Positions 1 to 13,344 of a stretch of 64,000 nt of DNA are shown here, in pieces. Made by a program: the position numbers and the translations under genes. Below the pieces are notes generated by a model, which searched no databases, was not told the DNA's origin, and saw only the letters and a list, made by a program, of their open reading frames with translations. This DNA is from Oasisia sp. SBJ-2009. Lineage: Eukaryota; Annelida; Polychaeta; Sabellida; Siboglinidae. Location: contig OZ024862.1 in the NCBI GenBank assembly GCA_964017155.1, positions 1,496,670 through 1,560,669 on the forward strand, read 5' to 3'. Every line of letters begins with the position of its first letter. Position 1 is the stretch's first letter.

Positions 1-289
1 CACAATTAAAGCGAAATGGATTGGCTTGGCTGAAAATTCCTGGAATTGCTCATTAATTGGTACAAAAGTGCAAACTGATACTGTACAACCAGCACAGGTG
101 AAGCAGGCCATTTGTGGGGCAAAGTACATTGTACAACTGATTCAACAACCTTCCCGCCAATTACTTCTGACATATGATGATTCCAGATAACAGAATATAG
201 TCCCTTTAATTCACAGCAAAACATGCCTTTAATCCAGCAGTGCCAGCCCAGTGACTCCCTGTGATTCACAGTGGGCCTACTGCACTTAC

Positions 290-369
290 CTGTTCTTCCT
301 GACTAATGATCTTGAAGTGGCTGTGCATCTCTCTCTGCCTCAAGTACCCTACAGCTCTGTTTTCATGCC
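290..369 (-). CDS. Candidate internal exon, minus strand
   Basis: The minus-strand segment ends in GAAGAACAG and is followed at 289 by GTAAGTGCAG, a strong donor. The acceptor may be GGAAG at 374-370, after a T-rich stretch. It would give 26 codons, HENRAVGYLRQREMHSHFK followed by IISQEEQ, with helix-forming, charged composition and no stop. The family is not recognised. The acceptor phase (one base carried from the previous exon) does not match the phase-0 end of the exon at 12615, so at least one exon would have to lie between. It could belong to that gene or be spurious. Confidence 0.35.
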
Positions 370-1391
370 CTTCCATTGTACCACAAATGGGAAAACAATT
401 AAGATATTAAAAAATTAACTAATTGAAATGTTGCTTTCAACCCAGTGTTGCTCTCATTATAACCTGTTTAGAACTAACGCAACATGTGACATTACGGCCG
501 GTATCACATAACAACCAAACAGAAACGTCTTGTTGCATGCCAACAAAAAAGAAATTTAATTAAATCAGTATGTAAATGACCCGGGGCTCATGAAATACTT
601 ATCAACACAGCGGTCACAGACATCTGCTCCTAGCAACACTAGCTTTGTTTACACATAAACCATGCAGGTGTGCTGTAGTGTTTTATGTTGACTCTACTAA
701 TTAAGAGGTAATGTGAAATTGTTAATTAGAGAAAACAAAATAAGAAAAAACTAACTATAGTACTGTGCTCAGACAATTGAGTTATTCAAAATGTTCAGTA
801 AATAAATAATTCATATGAATAACTAAGGTAACGTTGTCAAAAGGTCTGACCGTTAAATGTCAATTATTCACTGCAGTAGGATTTTATATTTTTATAATAA
901 TGTAACTCATTTATTTTCATTTCATAGAAGAGATCAAACATGACAACAACCATACATTATCTGTCAAGCCATTTATTGACACAACTGGCCAAAGCTGGTT
1001 CACTACTATCCAGTAGATGTCTTCACTTTCCACACTGCTATCATTTCACTAGAATGTACCAGGTGGCAGCACTCTCTCAACCATACCCTGTAGCCGTGAT
1101 GTTATGTACTCTGCCTAAATATGCAGATATTTGTTTGGGAATCATCTACAAATGATGTACACATACAGGTGTTTACAAAATAACCACCCCTCACCCCTTT
1201 CTCTGTTATCCACACTGTATGCATAAGGTCTTGACACCGTCCCCTGTATGCATATTATTAGGAATGTCTTATAGTCACTCCTGGTCAATAATAGACTGGT
1301 CCTTTCTGCAGTATATGTAGCATGTCTGCCTTGTATATGGCACAGCATAGCTGAGATCACATTCTCTACATGTGTATGCACATCAGCATTT

Positions 1392-1392
<1 letters not shown>
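370..1392. other. Non-coding stretch, nothing recognised
   Basis: AT-rich, with only short random ORFs and no convincing splice-bounded exon or repeat. Confidence 0.5.

Positions 1393-1470
<78 letters not shown>
1393..1470. repeat. (GT)n microsatellite
   Basis: About 39 uninterrupted GT units, followed by TTTGCAG. No gene is seen around it. Confidence 0.97.
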
Positions 1471-1474
<4 letters not shown>

Positions 1475-2284
1475 AGAATACGCCAATCAGCATGTGTCTC
1501 CATTAGTATCCAGTAGAGGGCAACACATGTACTCTTCTATATGATATCAGCGTGTAACCAACTTCTCCCACCTGAACACTCTCCATTAGTCGACACTTGT
1601 TAGAAAAAACTGTACAAAACTATTTCAAATATTTGATTAATAGGTATTATTTCTTCCTTTGATTATGCATTGTACACATGTTGCAGCATACATAATCCAC
1701 TAACTTACTGCCTTAATTATGTGAAGGATCAAACTGGCACATATCCAACAGTCTAGTACGTACACGGACCAAACACGATTTCCATTGTTTTGACTGCTAT
1801 TATTCAAATGTGGATTGTGCTGCACCTTATATACGAGTGGATCACCCTGTTCACATGTCACGGCAAAACCTGATATGTGAACAGGCAAATGAGAGTCAAC
1901 TTGAAAGAGGAATGTAATAAACAACTGGTATAAAGTCATGAATAACATTACACAGCCCCATCGCAGCCATGACAGTATTCTCTTTATTTACATATAAATC
2001 TACGCAAGTTGTGTTTGCTGGAACTAATACTGCCACTATACTGGAATGTACATATGTATACTATAACTCATGGTAAAGTATATAAAACAGACATGCTCAA
2101 TGTTATCTTCTCATGCTCAAGGTACAAGCTTAGTATGTAAAATCACTGTCTAAAAATTAGAGATATTAATATCTATCAGTTCTCACTGTATCATTTCTAT
2201 TGAAGTTCTGTAAATAACTAAATATATGAGTAGACTTTTATTTGATATGTCTAATCAATACTGTCTTCTAAGATGTGTAGTACA
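1471..2284. other. Non-coding stretch
   Basis: Nothing certain. An 82-codon minus-strand ORF (1948-1700) has a possible acceptor (CTTTCAAG) and a GTAAGTT donor, but its composition does not look like a known protein. CCAGTAGAGGGC at 1510-1521 matches the CTCF core consensus exactly, by eye. Confidence 0.4.
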
Positions 2285-5200
2285 TGTGTGGGGTGTCCAT
2301 GATCAGGGTGCTGTCAATATGGTGTCAACACATAGGGTGTCCACAGAGAGGGTGTTGTCAACAGGGTGCTCTCAGAAGGGGTGCTGTTAATACGGTCACA
2401 CAGTCCTTAGATCGGGTGTTATAAACTTAGGGTGTCCCTAGATGGGATATATGCTGTCAACAGGGTGCTCATAAAAGGGATGGTATCAAAGGGTGTCCAC
2501 TAAGAGGGTGTTGTCAGTAGGGTGCTCATAAAAGGGACGGTATCAAAGGGTGTCAACTAAGAGGGTGTTGTCAGTAGGGTGCTCATAAAAGGGACGGTAT
2601 CAAAGGGTGTCAACTAAGAGGGTGTTGTCAGTAGGGTGCTCATAAAAGGGACGGTATCAAAGGGTGTCAACTAAGAGGGTGTTGTTAGTAGGGTGCTCAT
2701 AAAAGGGACGGTATCAAAGGGTGTCAACTAAGAGGGTGTTGTTAGTAGGGTGCTCATAAAAGGGACGGTATCAAAGGGTGTCAACTAAGAGGGTGTTGTC
2801 AGTAGGGTGTTCATAGAAGGGATGGTGTCAAAGGGTGTCAACTAAGAGGGTGTTGTCAGTAGGGTGTTCATAGAAGGGATGGTGTCAAAGGGTGTCAACT
2901 AAGAGCGTGTTGTCAGTAGGGTGTTCATAGAAGGGATGGTATCAAAGGGTGTCAACTAAGGGGGTGTTGTCAGTAGAGTGTTCATAGAAGGGATGGTATC
3001 AAAGGGTGTCCACTTAGGGGGTGTTGTCAGTAGGATGTTCATAGAAGGGATGGTATCAAAGGGTGTCCATTAAGAGGGTGTTCTCAGTAGGGTGTTCATA
3101 GAAGGGATGGTATCAAAGGGTGTCAACTAAGAGGGTGTTGTCAGTAGGGTGTTCATAGAAGGGATGGTATCAAAGGGTGTCAACTAAGAGGGTGTTGTCA
3201 GTAGGGTGTTCATAGAAGGGATGGTATCAAAGGGTGTCAACTAAGAGGGTGTTGTCAGTAGGGTGTTCATAGAAGGGATGGTATCAAAGGGTGTCAACTA
3301 AGAGGGTGTTGTCAGTAGGGTGTTCATAGAAGGGATGGTATCAAAGGGTGTCAACTAAGAGGGTGTTGTCAGTAGGGTGTTCATAGAAGGGATGGTATCA
3401 AAGGGTGTCAACTAAGAGGGTGTTGTCAGTAGGGTGTTCATAGAAGGGATGGTATCAAAGGGTGTCCACTAAGGGGGTGTTGTCAGTAGAGTGTTCATAG
3501 AAGGGATGATATCAAAGGGTGTCCATTAAGAGGGTGTTGTCAGTAGAGTGTTCATAGAAGGGATGGTATCAAAGGGTGTCCACTAAAGGGGTGTTCTCAG
3601 TAGGGTGTTCATAGAAGGGATGGTATCAAAGGGTGTCCTCTAAGAGGGTGTTGTCAGTAGGATGTTCTTAGAAGGGATGGTATCAAAGGGTGTCCACTAA
3701 AGGGGTGTTCTCAGTAGGGTGTTCATAGAAGGGATGGTATCAAAGGGTGTCCTCTAAGAGGGTGTTGTCAGTACGGTGTTCATAGAAGGGATGGTATCAA
3801 AGGGTGTCCACTAAGAGGGTGTTGTCAGTAGGATGTTCTTAGAAGGGATGGTATCAAAGGGTGTCCACTAAAGGGGTGTTCTCAGTAGGGTGTTCATAGA
3901 AGGGATGGTATCAAAGGGTGTCCTCTAAGAGGGTGTTGTCAGTAGGGTGTTCATAGAAGGGATGGTATCAAAGGGTGTCCACTAAGAGGGTGTTGTCAGT
4001 AGGGTGTTCATAGAAGGGATGGTATCAAAGGGTGTCCACTAAGGGGGTGTTGTCAGTAGGGTGTTCATAGAAGGGATGGTATCAAAGGGTGTCCACTAAG
4101 AGGGTGTTGTCAGTAGGGTGTTCATAGAAGGGATGGTATCAAAGGGTGTCCTCTAAGAGGGTGTTGTCAGTAGGGTGTTCATAGAAGGGATGGTATCAAA
4201 GGGTGTCCTCTAAGAGGGTGTTGTCAGTAGGGTGTTCATAGAAGGTATGGTATCAAAGGGTGTCCATTAAGAGGGTGTTGTCAGTAGGGTGTTCATAGAA
4301 GGGATGGTATCAAAGGGTGTCCTCTAAGAGGGTGTTGTCAGTAGGGTGTTCATAGAAGGGATGGTATCAAAGGGTGTCCTCTAAGAGGGTGTTGTCAGTA
4401 GGGTGTTCATAGAAGGTATGGTATCAAAGGGTGTCCATTAAGAGGGTGTTGTCAGTAGGGTGTTCATAGAAGGGATGGTATCAAAGGGTGTCCTCTAAGA
4501 GGGTGTTGTCAGTAGGGTGTTCATAGAAGGGATGATATCAAAGGGTGTCCTCTAAGAGGGTGTTGTCAGTAGGGTGTTCATAGAAGGGATGGTATCAAAG
4601 GGTGTCCTCTAAGAGGGTGTTGTCAGTAGGGTGTTCATAGAAGGGATGGTATCAAAGGGTGTCCACTAAGAGGGTGTTGTCAGTAGGGTGTTCATAGAAG
4701 GGATGGTATCAAAGGGTGTCCTCTAAGAGGGTGTTGTCAGTAGGGTGGTCATAGACGGGATGGTATCAAAGGGTGTCCACTAAGGGGGTGTTGTCAGTAG
4801 GGTGTTAATAGAAGGGATGGTGTCAAAGGGTGTCCACTAAGGGGGTGTTGTCAGTAGGGTGTTAATAGAAGGGATGGTGTCAAAGGGTGTCCACTAAGAG
4901 GGTGTTGTCAGTAGGGTGTTCATAGAAGGGATGGTATCAAAGGGTGTCTACTAAGGGGGTGTTGTCAGTAGGGTGTTCATAGAAGGGATGGTGTCAAAGG
5001 GTGTCCACTAAGAGGGTGTTGTCAGTAGGGTGTTCATAGAAGGGATGGTGTCAAAGGGTGTCCACTTAGGGGGTGTTATCAGTAGGGTGTTCATAGAAGG
5101 GATGGTATCAAAGGGTGTCCACTAAGGGGGTGTTGTCAGTAGGGTGTTAATAGAAGGGATGGTGTCAAAGGGTGTCCACTAAGGGGGTGTTGTCAGTAGG

Positions 5201-5841
5201 GTGTTAATAGAAGGGATGGTGTCAAAGGGTGTCCACTAAGAGGGTGTTGTCAGTAGGGTGTTCATAGAAGGGATGGTATCAAAGGGTGTCTACTAAGGGG
5301 GTGTTGTCAGTAGGGTGTTCATAGAAGGGATGGTGTCAAAGGGTGTCCACTAAGAGGGTGTTGTCAGTAGGGTGTTCATAGAAGGGATGGTGTCAAAGGG
5401 TGTCCACTTAGGGGGTGTTATCAGTAGGGTGTTCATAAAAGGGATGGTATCAAAGGGTGTCAACTAAGAGGGTGTTATCAGTAGGGTGTTCATAGTAGAA
5501 GGGATGGTATCAAAGGGTGTCCACTAAGAGGGTGTTATCAATAGGATGTTCACAGAAGGGGTGGTATCAAAGGGTGTCCACTAAGAGGGTGTTATCAATA
5601 GGATGTTCACAGAAGGGATGGTATCAAAGGGTGTCAACAAAGGGGGTGTTGTCAATAGGGTGTTCATAGAAGGGATGGTATCAAAGGGTGTCCACTAAGG
5701 GGGTGTTGTCAATAGGATGTTCATAGAAGGGATGGTATCAAAGGGTGTCCACTAAGGGGGTGTTGTCAGTAGAGTGTTCATAGAAGGGATGGTATCAAAG
5801 GGTGTCCACTAAGTTGGTGTTGTCAGTAGGGTTTTCATAGA
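2285..5841. repeat. 57-bp minisatellite, about 60 copies, with higher-order structure
   Basis: The unit is built on AGGGTGTTGTCAGTAGGGTG, then TTCATAGAAGGGATGGTATC, then AAAGGGTGTCCACTAAG. Units from 2470 are regular; 2285-2470 is degenerate. Variants recur with a 171-bp period (GAAGGTATGG at 4241 and 4412; GGATGTTCTT at 3660 and 3831) and a 342-bp period (GTCTACT at 4946 and 5288; CCACTTAGGG at 5062 and 5404), showing duplication of blocks of three and six units. All frames are closed, so it is not coding. Confidence 0.95.
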
Positions 5842-8800
5842 AATTATCGAATGTGAAATAATGTACAATTTTGAAATAATCGTTTGAATTCTCCTATAAA
5901 TAAAACAATGAGTAATTGTTTAAAAAAATCAAATGTACTGTCAAAACCACATAAATGTAAACTAACTATGTTAAGAATGACAACATATATAACAAGCCTA
6001 CTTGAAAATTATTTATTACACGTCCCATTACCATTGGACTAATTAGATGGCTTGGCAGATTTACAAGGATTAAGCGAGTAAGTATGTTAATCTCTTGGCA
6101 GATTTGCCTAGGTTCAGTAATACTGAATGCACAAGTCCCACTTAGTTGTCTACGTGTGGCTCTTCTCAAATACAGGTTTATCTCTACCAGACCTTGGTCT
6201 GCTCAGCATATAAACCGTACCAATAATTGTGTTAGATCGTAGCCACCATGTAAGCAGTTTGCACAGTACATGTGAAAAGTCACAGTAAGCCATCATAACA
6301 TACAGGCATGATATGCAGCATTATAATTACTACTACTCTAGATAAAAGTTCAACCTTAGTACAGACTCAAATATATTATGGAGACTTTATTGTATAGATA
6401 TCCTTTCTATTTTCATGTTTTACTCGTACATGTGTGACTTGTAGATTTATTATTATAACATTATTATAAAATCTATATTGTATGATTCCATGTATGATTA
6501 ATTGTGATGAGTATATGCGCCTATGAACAGGCTGGTCCTGGTGCTACAGCACTCTAGAAATGTTTTTAATAAGAATATGTGTATTTACTCATAGAAAGTA
6601 ACAAACTAAGAAACACTAATTCATAAACACACCCTCACTGACTCACACACACTCATTCACTCCCCCTGACACACACACACACGCACACATGCATACACAC
6701 TCATTTATACATGAAAACACTCCTTCACTCACCAACTCACTCTCCTATTCAATGACTCACACATACACACACCGCATGCATCCATCCATACGTGCAAACA
6801 TATGCACACCCACATGAATGCACACATGAAGACACATGCACACTTATGCATACACATCACACAGACACCCATAAACACCCATAAACACACACACACACAC
6901 ACACACCTACGTACACATGCACACACCTATAGACACACCTACACACACACACCTATACACACACACACGCACGCACGCATGCGCGCATGCACGCACACAC
7001 ACACACACACACACACTTTGTTCAAGGCCCACCTGAGTCACCTTTGGTGTATTAAAGTAGGTTAAATTATTCATGCACATGTGCAGTTCACTCTAACAAT
7101 GTAATAATTAATGCTCCTAGATGTCTATAGCAACAATTGTAGGTACAGTTCCATGTGCTGTATGACACAGCTACCTGCTGGTTGTCATGTGGGCTGACAG
7201 GTGTGATTTATCTACAGAATCAATCACCCATGCAACATTCTATGCAGACATGTTTACTTTGAGTGTTCTTTCCATAAGCTCATATGTACACTCCAGTGGC
7301 AAAGTAAAGATCATCACTCTATGTCCTCTCTTCTGTGTATCTAGCTAAATCGACCAGTCAACTTTGCTTCAAATGGAAGGCTAATATGCAGCAGTGTACA
7401 AATATCACTTGTTGAATGAATGTGGCAATATTTGCAGGTGTTAATCCAACGTCAAGTAATGACAGATATGACTACTGGAAGTAATGACAAAATCATATTC
7501 GATAGTAGGCAATGATTTGTTTTAGACAGGCCTTATGAGTATTTCTATACTCAATAAGTTACGTAAAATAATCAGAGATCTCATATAACATTGATCTCCT
7601 TGAGATATTATCACAGTTATTGAAACAGCAGCCGAGACTACTTGGTCGAGTTCAATACATCATTGTAACAACGAACTGTGACACTCGTCTTATCAGCATG
7701 GGAGAATGCTAAGACAGGATAGCCCCGGGATAAAAACAGCATTTTCACAACTTGTTGTCACTTAGTTGCTTATGTAACTTTCTTTATGGCTCTTACAAGT
7801 AAGAAGGAAGCACTGAAATCCAAAGTTCCCATCTACTTCGAACTCTTTAATAAATTGCAGCTGCAGAATACTTGACTCTCGTAACTCTCTCATAACTCTC
7901 TATTTAATATATACTGTATAAAACATGTACATGCATGCACAAAAAAACACTTAAAGGAGAGCTGCATGTAGTATTAAAACAATGCTAGTCAATTATATGA
8001 ATATCTGATAACGAAACTGTTTACTTGCAATTAGTGATCATGCATTATTTCAATTACACAGGTAATTTGATAGACTAATACACTGTGAGAGAGTTACAGG
8101 CATCAGGCGCTGTAGACAGTAGATGGTCTACTGACATGTTCTTACAGATTCATAACTTATTAACACTGTAACCCGGGTCAAACCATGACAACGTGTGGCT
8201 ATGTTAATATTCATACAGCACAATACACATGATGTATTCGAAGTAATGTGTGTATTAATTATGTAAACATACCACCCGCAATCATAATCGTTGCTGTGAA
8301 CTCTACTACATACACAAGGACATCATAATTATCATGGATATAATATATATGGCCCAAAGTTGGCTATGTCCATAGCTTTATGCAGAGATCCACCCATCTT
8401 TTTGGAGGGGTACAAATATCAGTGAACGATTAAAACAATGAAGGAGCAAAAAAAGATACAACTAATAAAATACCAGTGCTCGTATCATTATAACTGTGAT
8501 TTTTAAAGAATGAATGTGTGATCAAGTGAGCTTAATTTTCAACCACATTCATGGGTGAATTTACAGACATGAATAATTAAGTTCTGCCAAATATGTTGCA
8601 TGTGAGCACAACTGAATGAACGAAGTCACACTTAACTGTAATAACTTGTATTGTTCATTTCATAGGATAACTTGGTCACAAACAGTATAACATAAACACT
8701 AGGTAAGCGAGTGTGAGAGAGGATCAGCAGGTGCAGCTGGATAAGAATAAATGACATCTGACACTGAGTACGTCAGCAAAACCAAAGTGTGCACATTCAG

Positions 8801-11500
8801 CACAAAGCTGGGTGTAAGAGTGGAATTTTATTTTTACCTTTTGCCAATTTACAAACACATCTAAGATATTTGTGTTTTACTTTATGATATCACACAATCA
8901 GCAGGAAATAAACATGACTGCATACGTTTGTTAAGGAAATAGTAACCATATAATATGTGAATGATTGTGTAATATTGAGAAAATTGCTTCATCATGAACA
9001 TATAATATCACACTCTGAATTAAGCCACAACATTCAGTGCTATATGTGTTTCTTTATAATAGAATAGTGTTAATACATATATTTTTATTTTTCATTTTTA
9101 TTGTAATAATATATTAATAGTGATATATTATAATGGTTTACTGTATTGTAACTATTGTTGTATTGTAATACTTACTAAAAATTTCTCCTATGGGCTATAG
9201 TCACATATGCTACTTTTCACAGTTCAGACACAACATTAACTGCAGTCTATCCCCGGAAGAAAACTTTCAACTGAGCCTAATGTTCCACTGCAACAACATC
9301 CACACATTTCCACCTCAAGGCTCTCATCAACAAGATTAGAAATTGCAATTAGAAACCACCGTAGAACAAACGCCAGTTGCAATTTGCCATTCTGCATGTG
9401 CTGACCCAGAGTGCCAAGTATCAACAACCTTCAATTGCCCCAGGTGTGGAGAAATGTGATAGGTGTTAGCCAGAGAGTGATTAAAACCCACCAGGACCAG
9501 AGGGTCACCTGTTATTTCAGCAAGTATTGTGTGGTCATGGTTCCTTCAATGAGCCAATCAATAGGCACACGGAAGATCACAATGAATATTTATCGACACT
9601 TGAACAGTGTGCTTTTGTTCATGTAATATCCAGCGTTTGACAATCAATAGCCTCCTTCCTATGAGCACGACACATGCAACGACCGAGGACCTGGTTGCAA
9701 TTCATAGCGATAAATTATTATCATTATTAGTGTGCATTAAGGCTACAGTAAATTTTATTTTCCATCAGCTATATTTGGATCAATAGTTAATTAAATATTG
9801 TTATATTCTGGAATTCAATCACCCTGGAGGTCCAACCATGTTCACAGGGAATCCACCCTGGGCAGTTTGTGTACACACATTTCTGATATCATAGCAACTA
9901 AGAAACCCATGCAACCTGATACTAAATCTATGATCAGGCATATCATATTCCATACAGTTATTTGCGGTTTACCAGACAACTACCACAGATCAGCTTTTGT
10001 CCTGCAACTTAATCCTAATCTTGGACGGAACTCAGTAGACATAAAAACGGATCTAACAATTCCTTGCCAACTATGCACTGCATGTTAGTGCACGAATCAA
10101 TTCAAACTAGCTAGTTGGTAGGTAAAGATAACTGTAAAACGCATTTACATCACATTACATGCAATATATTAAGTAAAATCCAACCTAATCACAAATGTGA
10201 GGTTTTTTATTACACTTCCCAATTATATGCACTAAAATAGTAACAAATAGATAATTATGTATTTGTATTCAAAATGTTACATATCTCAAAATGACTTTTC
10301 TTTCACACGTTAATATGTATTAATTAATTACTTTTATTTGTACGTATGCAGGAAGGTGTATGAAAATGTTATATAACAACTAACAAGTACAAAATAACAC
10401 TTTGTATATACAATATTGAACAAAACAACAATATTTATGTAAACAATGCCAACCCTACGAAATGTCATGCAATTATTTTGATCATACCATTCTTGTTTTT
10501 TCAGGTACCTTTGACAATAATTTGTACAAGAGAATATACCAAAAAATGGTTTGTACTTTATAAGCAAACTATACCAGCCAAGCCTACTGGATTTCCAGAT
10601 TTTTTAGATTTTTGTGAATCTCTTGGTAGTTATTACAAATCTCCTAGACTTTTGCTTCAGATATCCTACAACAATCCCTGTCTTTCAATGTTCAATGACT
10701 TTAATTCCACAGGACAGATACATAATGAATCATAATATATAAACAGATGTTTGGTTCTCATATAGATCTACAACATCAACCCTTCCAAATCCACTCCAAT
10801 AGATCAGATATGTTGCAATTAACAATGCATAAATAGGACCAAACTGTTGAGAATGAGACTCATGTATTATTTTGAATTTTTATAGTTCTAAATTCAAGAT
10901 CCTGTAACATAGTGGTGCAAACTGTTTCTGCTTTATGCACTCATAATTTCTTATTATTTCCAACAATTTCAGAAATAATTCTGCAACATATATACATTTT
11001 ATTAACAATTAACATAAACCATGTATTTCATTAATAGCATGCAAACAAAGCATCAATTAAGTTTTTTAAGTACTTAAACACATACAATATTCATAAAAAA
11101 TAATACCTGGGTAAATTTTGTTTAGTTCTAGTAGTTAGTATAATATTAAGCGATTATCACAATGCAGCAGAAGAGATGGGGTTGACTTTTTTAGAGTAGA
11201 CTTAATTTACTGTGCTAGTTTGGACAATAATCATAGCATATTATGACCAATTGTGTTCCTTTTTGCCATTTTTACTAAACTGTCAAATGTTACTGTGCAT
11301 TTATGCTAAATTTCTAAACCATATTTTTTCCAGTTGCAAAACATTGTTTTGAGTTATGTAGTTATAAAAATATACCGGCGAAATACAAATCTCATTGATG
11401 AAGACGCCTGCGACAAAATGTTTAAGTCGTACCTGATTTTGCCTAGCCATAAATTAGCATTTTAAGGCTGATCCTTTTTTAGTATCTGACTAGTTTAGAA
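5842..11500. other. Long AT-rich intergenic or intronic DNA
   Basis: Apart from the CA-rich tract at 6640-7016 I see no gene, RNA gene or element here. Short ORFs around 9236-10735 lack splice context or protein-like composition. Confidence 0.5.
6640..7016. repeat. CA-rich simple-sequence tract
   Basis: Interrupted CA, CACG and CATG repeats on the plus strand. Overlapping ORFs (His/Thr-rich and Cys/Val-rich) are by-products of the repeat. Confidence 0.9.
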
Positions 11501-11969
11501 CAGCGGTTCCCAAACTACTGTATGAGGGGTTTTCCAGTGGGTACACGAAGGGTTAGCTGAAAGTAAGGATTTTGGCATTTTGTGTGAAATACGTGTTCGA
11601 ATGTTGTATCAAAGACAGAGAGACTTAGTCCATGACCATGGACGGTCACAAAAGACACATGGAAGAGATTTGGAGTCGATGTTACAGTTTCGATAAGAAA
11701 GACAAGTCAAGGGCATCTTCTGAGATGCCTCCAAATTATTTTAAGACCAGCCCGGCCCCAGGCCGAGGGGTTATCGTTGTTATATAATATAAATAATTAT
11801 AATAATGTAATAATACTAATAATATAATTTACATTATGTTACTATGTTAAAAAAGATGGTGGTACCCCGAAGATCGTCTCAGACTCAGACCCGGGCTCAG
11901 CCCCAGGCTGTGGCCTGTAGCTGTACGCGGTAAGAAGCAGCTTGCATGGCCAGGCCAAGGGAACCACTG
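11501..11969. mobile_element. Possible hAT-like non-autonomous element
   Basis: The left end CAGCGGTTCCCAAACT resembles hAT termini, and the right end GGGAACCACTG is its inverse with one mismatch over 11 bp. The interior has no ORF and includes GC-rich palindromic patches. A clean 8-bp duplication is not visible at these exact ends; GTTTAGAA before and GTCTAGAA some 22 bp after the right end differ by one base. Confidence 0.4.
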
Positions 11970-12614
11970 GCCTAGTCTAGCCCCGGCCTAGTCTAGAATA
12001 GACGCTGAATACAGAATGGCGAAACACGAAAGCCTGTCTGACGTACTCACATACCACTCAGTCAAATGAACTGTGTACTGTCAAGTGTCAACAAGTTTGT
12101 AACATCGGCAACTAAACTCCATACGTGCACGAAAAAAACTGTCATAACAAATAAGAACTATAATGGATTTTTAAGTGACGCCCTTTTACTTGCAAAAGGT
12201 CGCCGTTGTGACACTTGTAGAACGAAACGTCTCCGCTACAAAACTAATTCATACCCACTTGTTGTGATGCACGAGCAATTCGTTCATCATTATACATACA
12301 GTTTAATACACTAAATTTTTTATATTTCAATGAATGACACTTGGTGACAATTTAATGGTTATGTTTCAAGATGAACAATAAGCTACATGAATCTCCCAGA
12401 AACTGGTTAGGTAACTTTTTCAATGGTAACATTTTCACCATACACCGCATGGCACCCTGATGGCGTCGTTGCCAGGTTCGATACGCAAGGCCACGCTAAA
12501 TTTAGAATAAAAACATGTTGAATGCGATCATCGCGAAGAACAGTCAGCAAACACGCCAGCATGTTTGTCCTTGAAAACATCAAATCATCAACAAGTATAC
12601 AGCACTGAACCCAC
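11970..12614. other. Intron side of the unrecognised gene
   Basis: An 82-codon plus-strand ORF (12066-12314) has no recognisable content. This DNA lies directly downstream (minus strand) of the first coding exon. Confidence 0.4.
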
Positions 12615-12740
12615 CTGTTTTTCCTTGATATGTTCTCCAGGGGCTAGAGCCGCAAGCCGTGACTTGCCAGCGCTCGAAGTTCTCCCTCCGCCGTGTAAAC
12701 GGCCTGTTGTGGGCGCGGGTGACTTGGATTTGTCTGACAT
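12615..12740 (-). CDS. First coding exon of an unrecognised gene
   Basis: On the minus strand an ATG at 12740-12738 opens 42 codons that run to AAACAG, then GTGGGTTC, a usable donor at 12614. The peptide begins MSDKSKSPAPTTGR and continues with a Gly/Ser-rich part, then KSRLAALAPGEHIKEKQ. It looks like a disordered basic N terminus; I do not recognise the family. The exon sits in a CpG-rich block, unlike its AT-rich surroundings, as expected for a housekeeping-type promoter and first exon. It ends in phase 0. The rest of the gene should lie to the left; the only candidate I can propose is the exon at 290-369. Confidence 0.55.
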
Positions 12741-13110
12741 GTTCCTATTGTACCCGCTTACAATTCATGTCCTCCTAAGTTCTGGTCATTGGTTTTAAAA
12801 ATGCTGCACAGCTACTCCGCTTAAAAACTTGGTAAACACCGCGGCCCCAAACTTCGTAGAAGTTGACCAACCGGCCGTATCGGAAGCCGCCAGTTGTTTA
12901 CATGTTGCACGGCAACCGGGCATTTGCATACGTGTGGACCGGTCGGCGTGCTTTCACTCGGTCGGCACGGGTGCGGCCTGTTTGTCAGAGTTTGTCCCAG
13001 GAGACCGAGACACCGCTACCCTACCACAATCGGAACCAGGAAACAGATTGGACGGTCATTTTTAATGTATACGATTACGCAGGCATAGCCTGGCTTAGTT
13101 AGGGCAGGTT
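12741..13110. promoter_or_regulatory. CpG-rich promoter-like block
   Basis: CpG dinucleotides are dense here (ACCGGTCGGCGTG, CGGTCGGCACGGGTGCGG) while the flanks are AT-rich and CpG-poor. The block lies immediately upstream of the minus-strand start codon at 12740. Short plus-strand ORFs here are best explained by GC richness. A start site cannot be placed. Confidence 0.45.
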
Positions 13111-13344
13111 ACATACTTGTTTGCAGTGCATTACTTCCCCATTAGCCACGACTGCATGTTCACTGTTGCATGACCATGGCTGTGGTTAATAAAATAACCA
13201 GCTTATAGTTTGTTATTACAAGCATAATAAAAGTCAGATTGTCTATAATACATTTCCCACACAAAAGTTTACTGAAGAGGGGATTTGGACATATTTTGTG
13301 ATAGATTAGTATTAAGTACTAACACTCGGTGTCATTGATCTATT

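Noticed and set aside
1700..1948. Minus-strand ORF with possible splice borders
   Set aside because: Content matches nothing known and the acceptor is weak; kept only as a remark in the region entry.
2285..5841. Telomere-like or CRISPR array
   Set aside because: A 57-bp unit tandem array with no spacers and no short telomere hexamer; it is a minisatellite.
9236..9427. Minus-strand ORF with Cys-rich stretch
   Set aside because: No splice context, no family match.
10478..10735. Plus-strand ORF after TTTTTTCAG, a possible exon
   Set aside because: No donor in a sensible place, low-complexity AT-rich codons and no recognisable protein.
12829..13102. Three overlapping plus-strand ORFs in the CpG-rich block
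   Set aside because: Overlapping frames in GC-rich promoter DNA; no codon structure or splice support.
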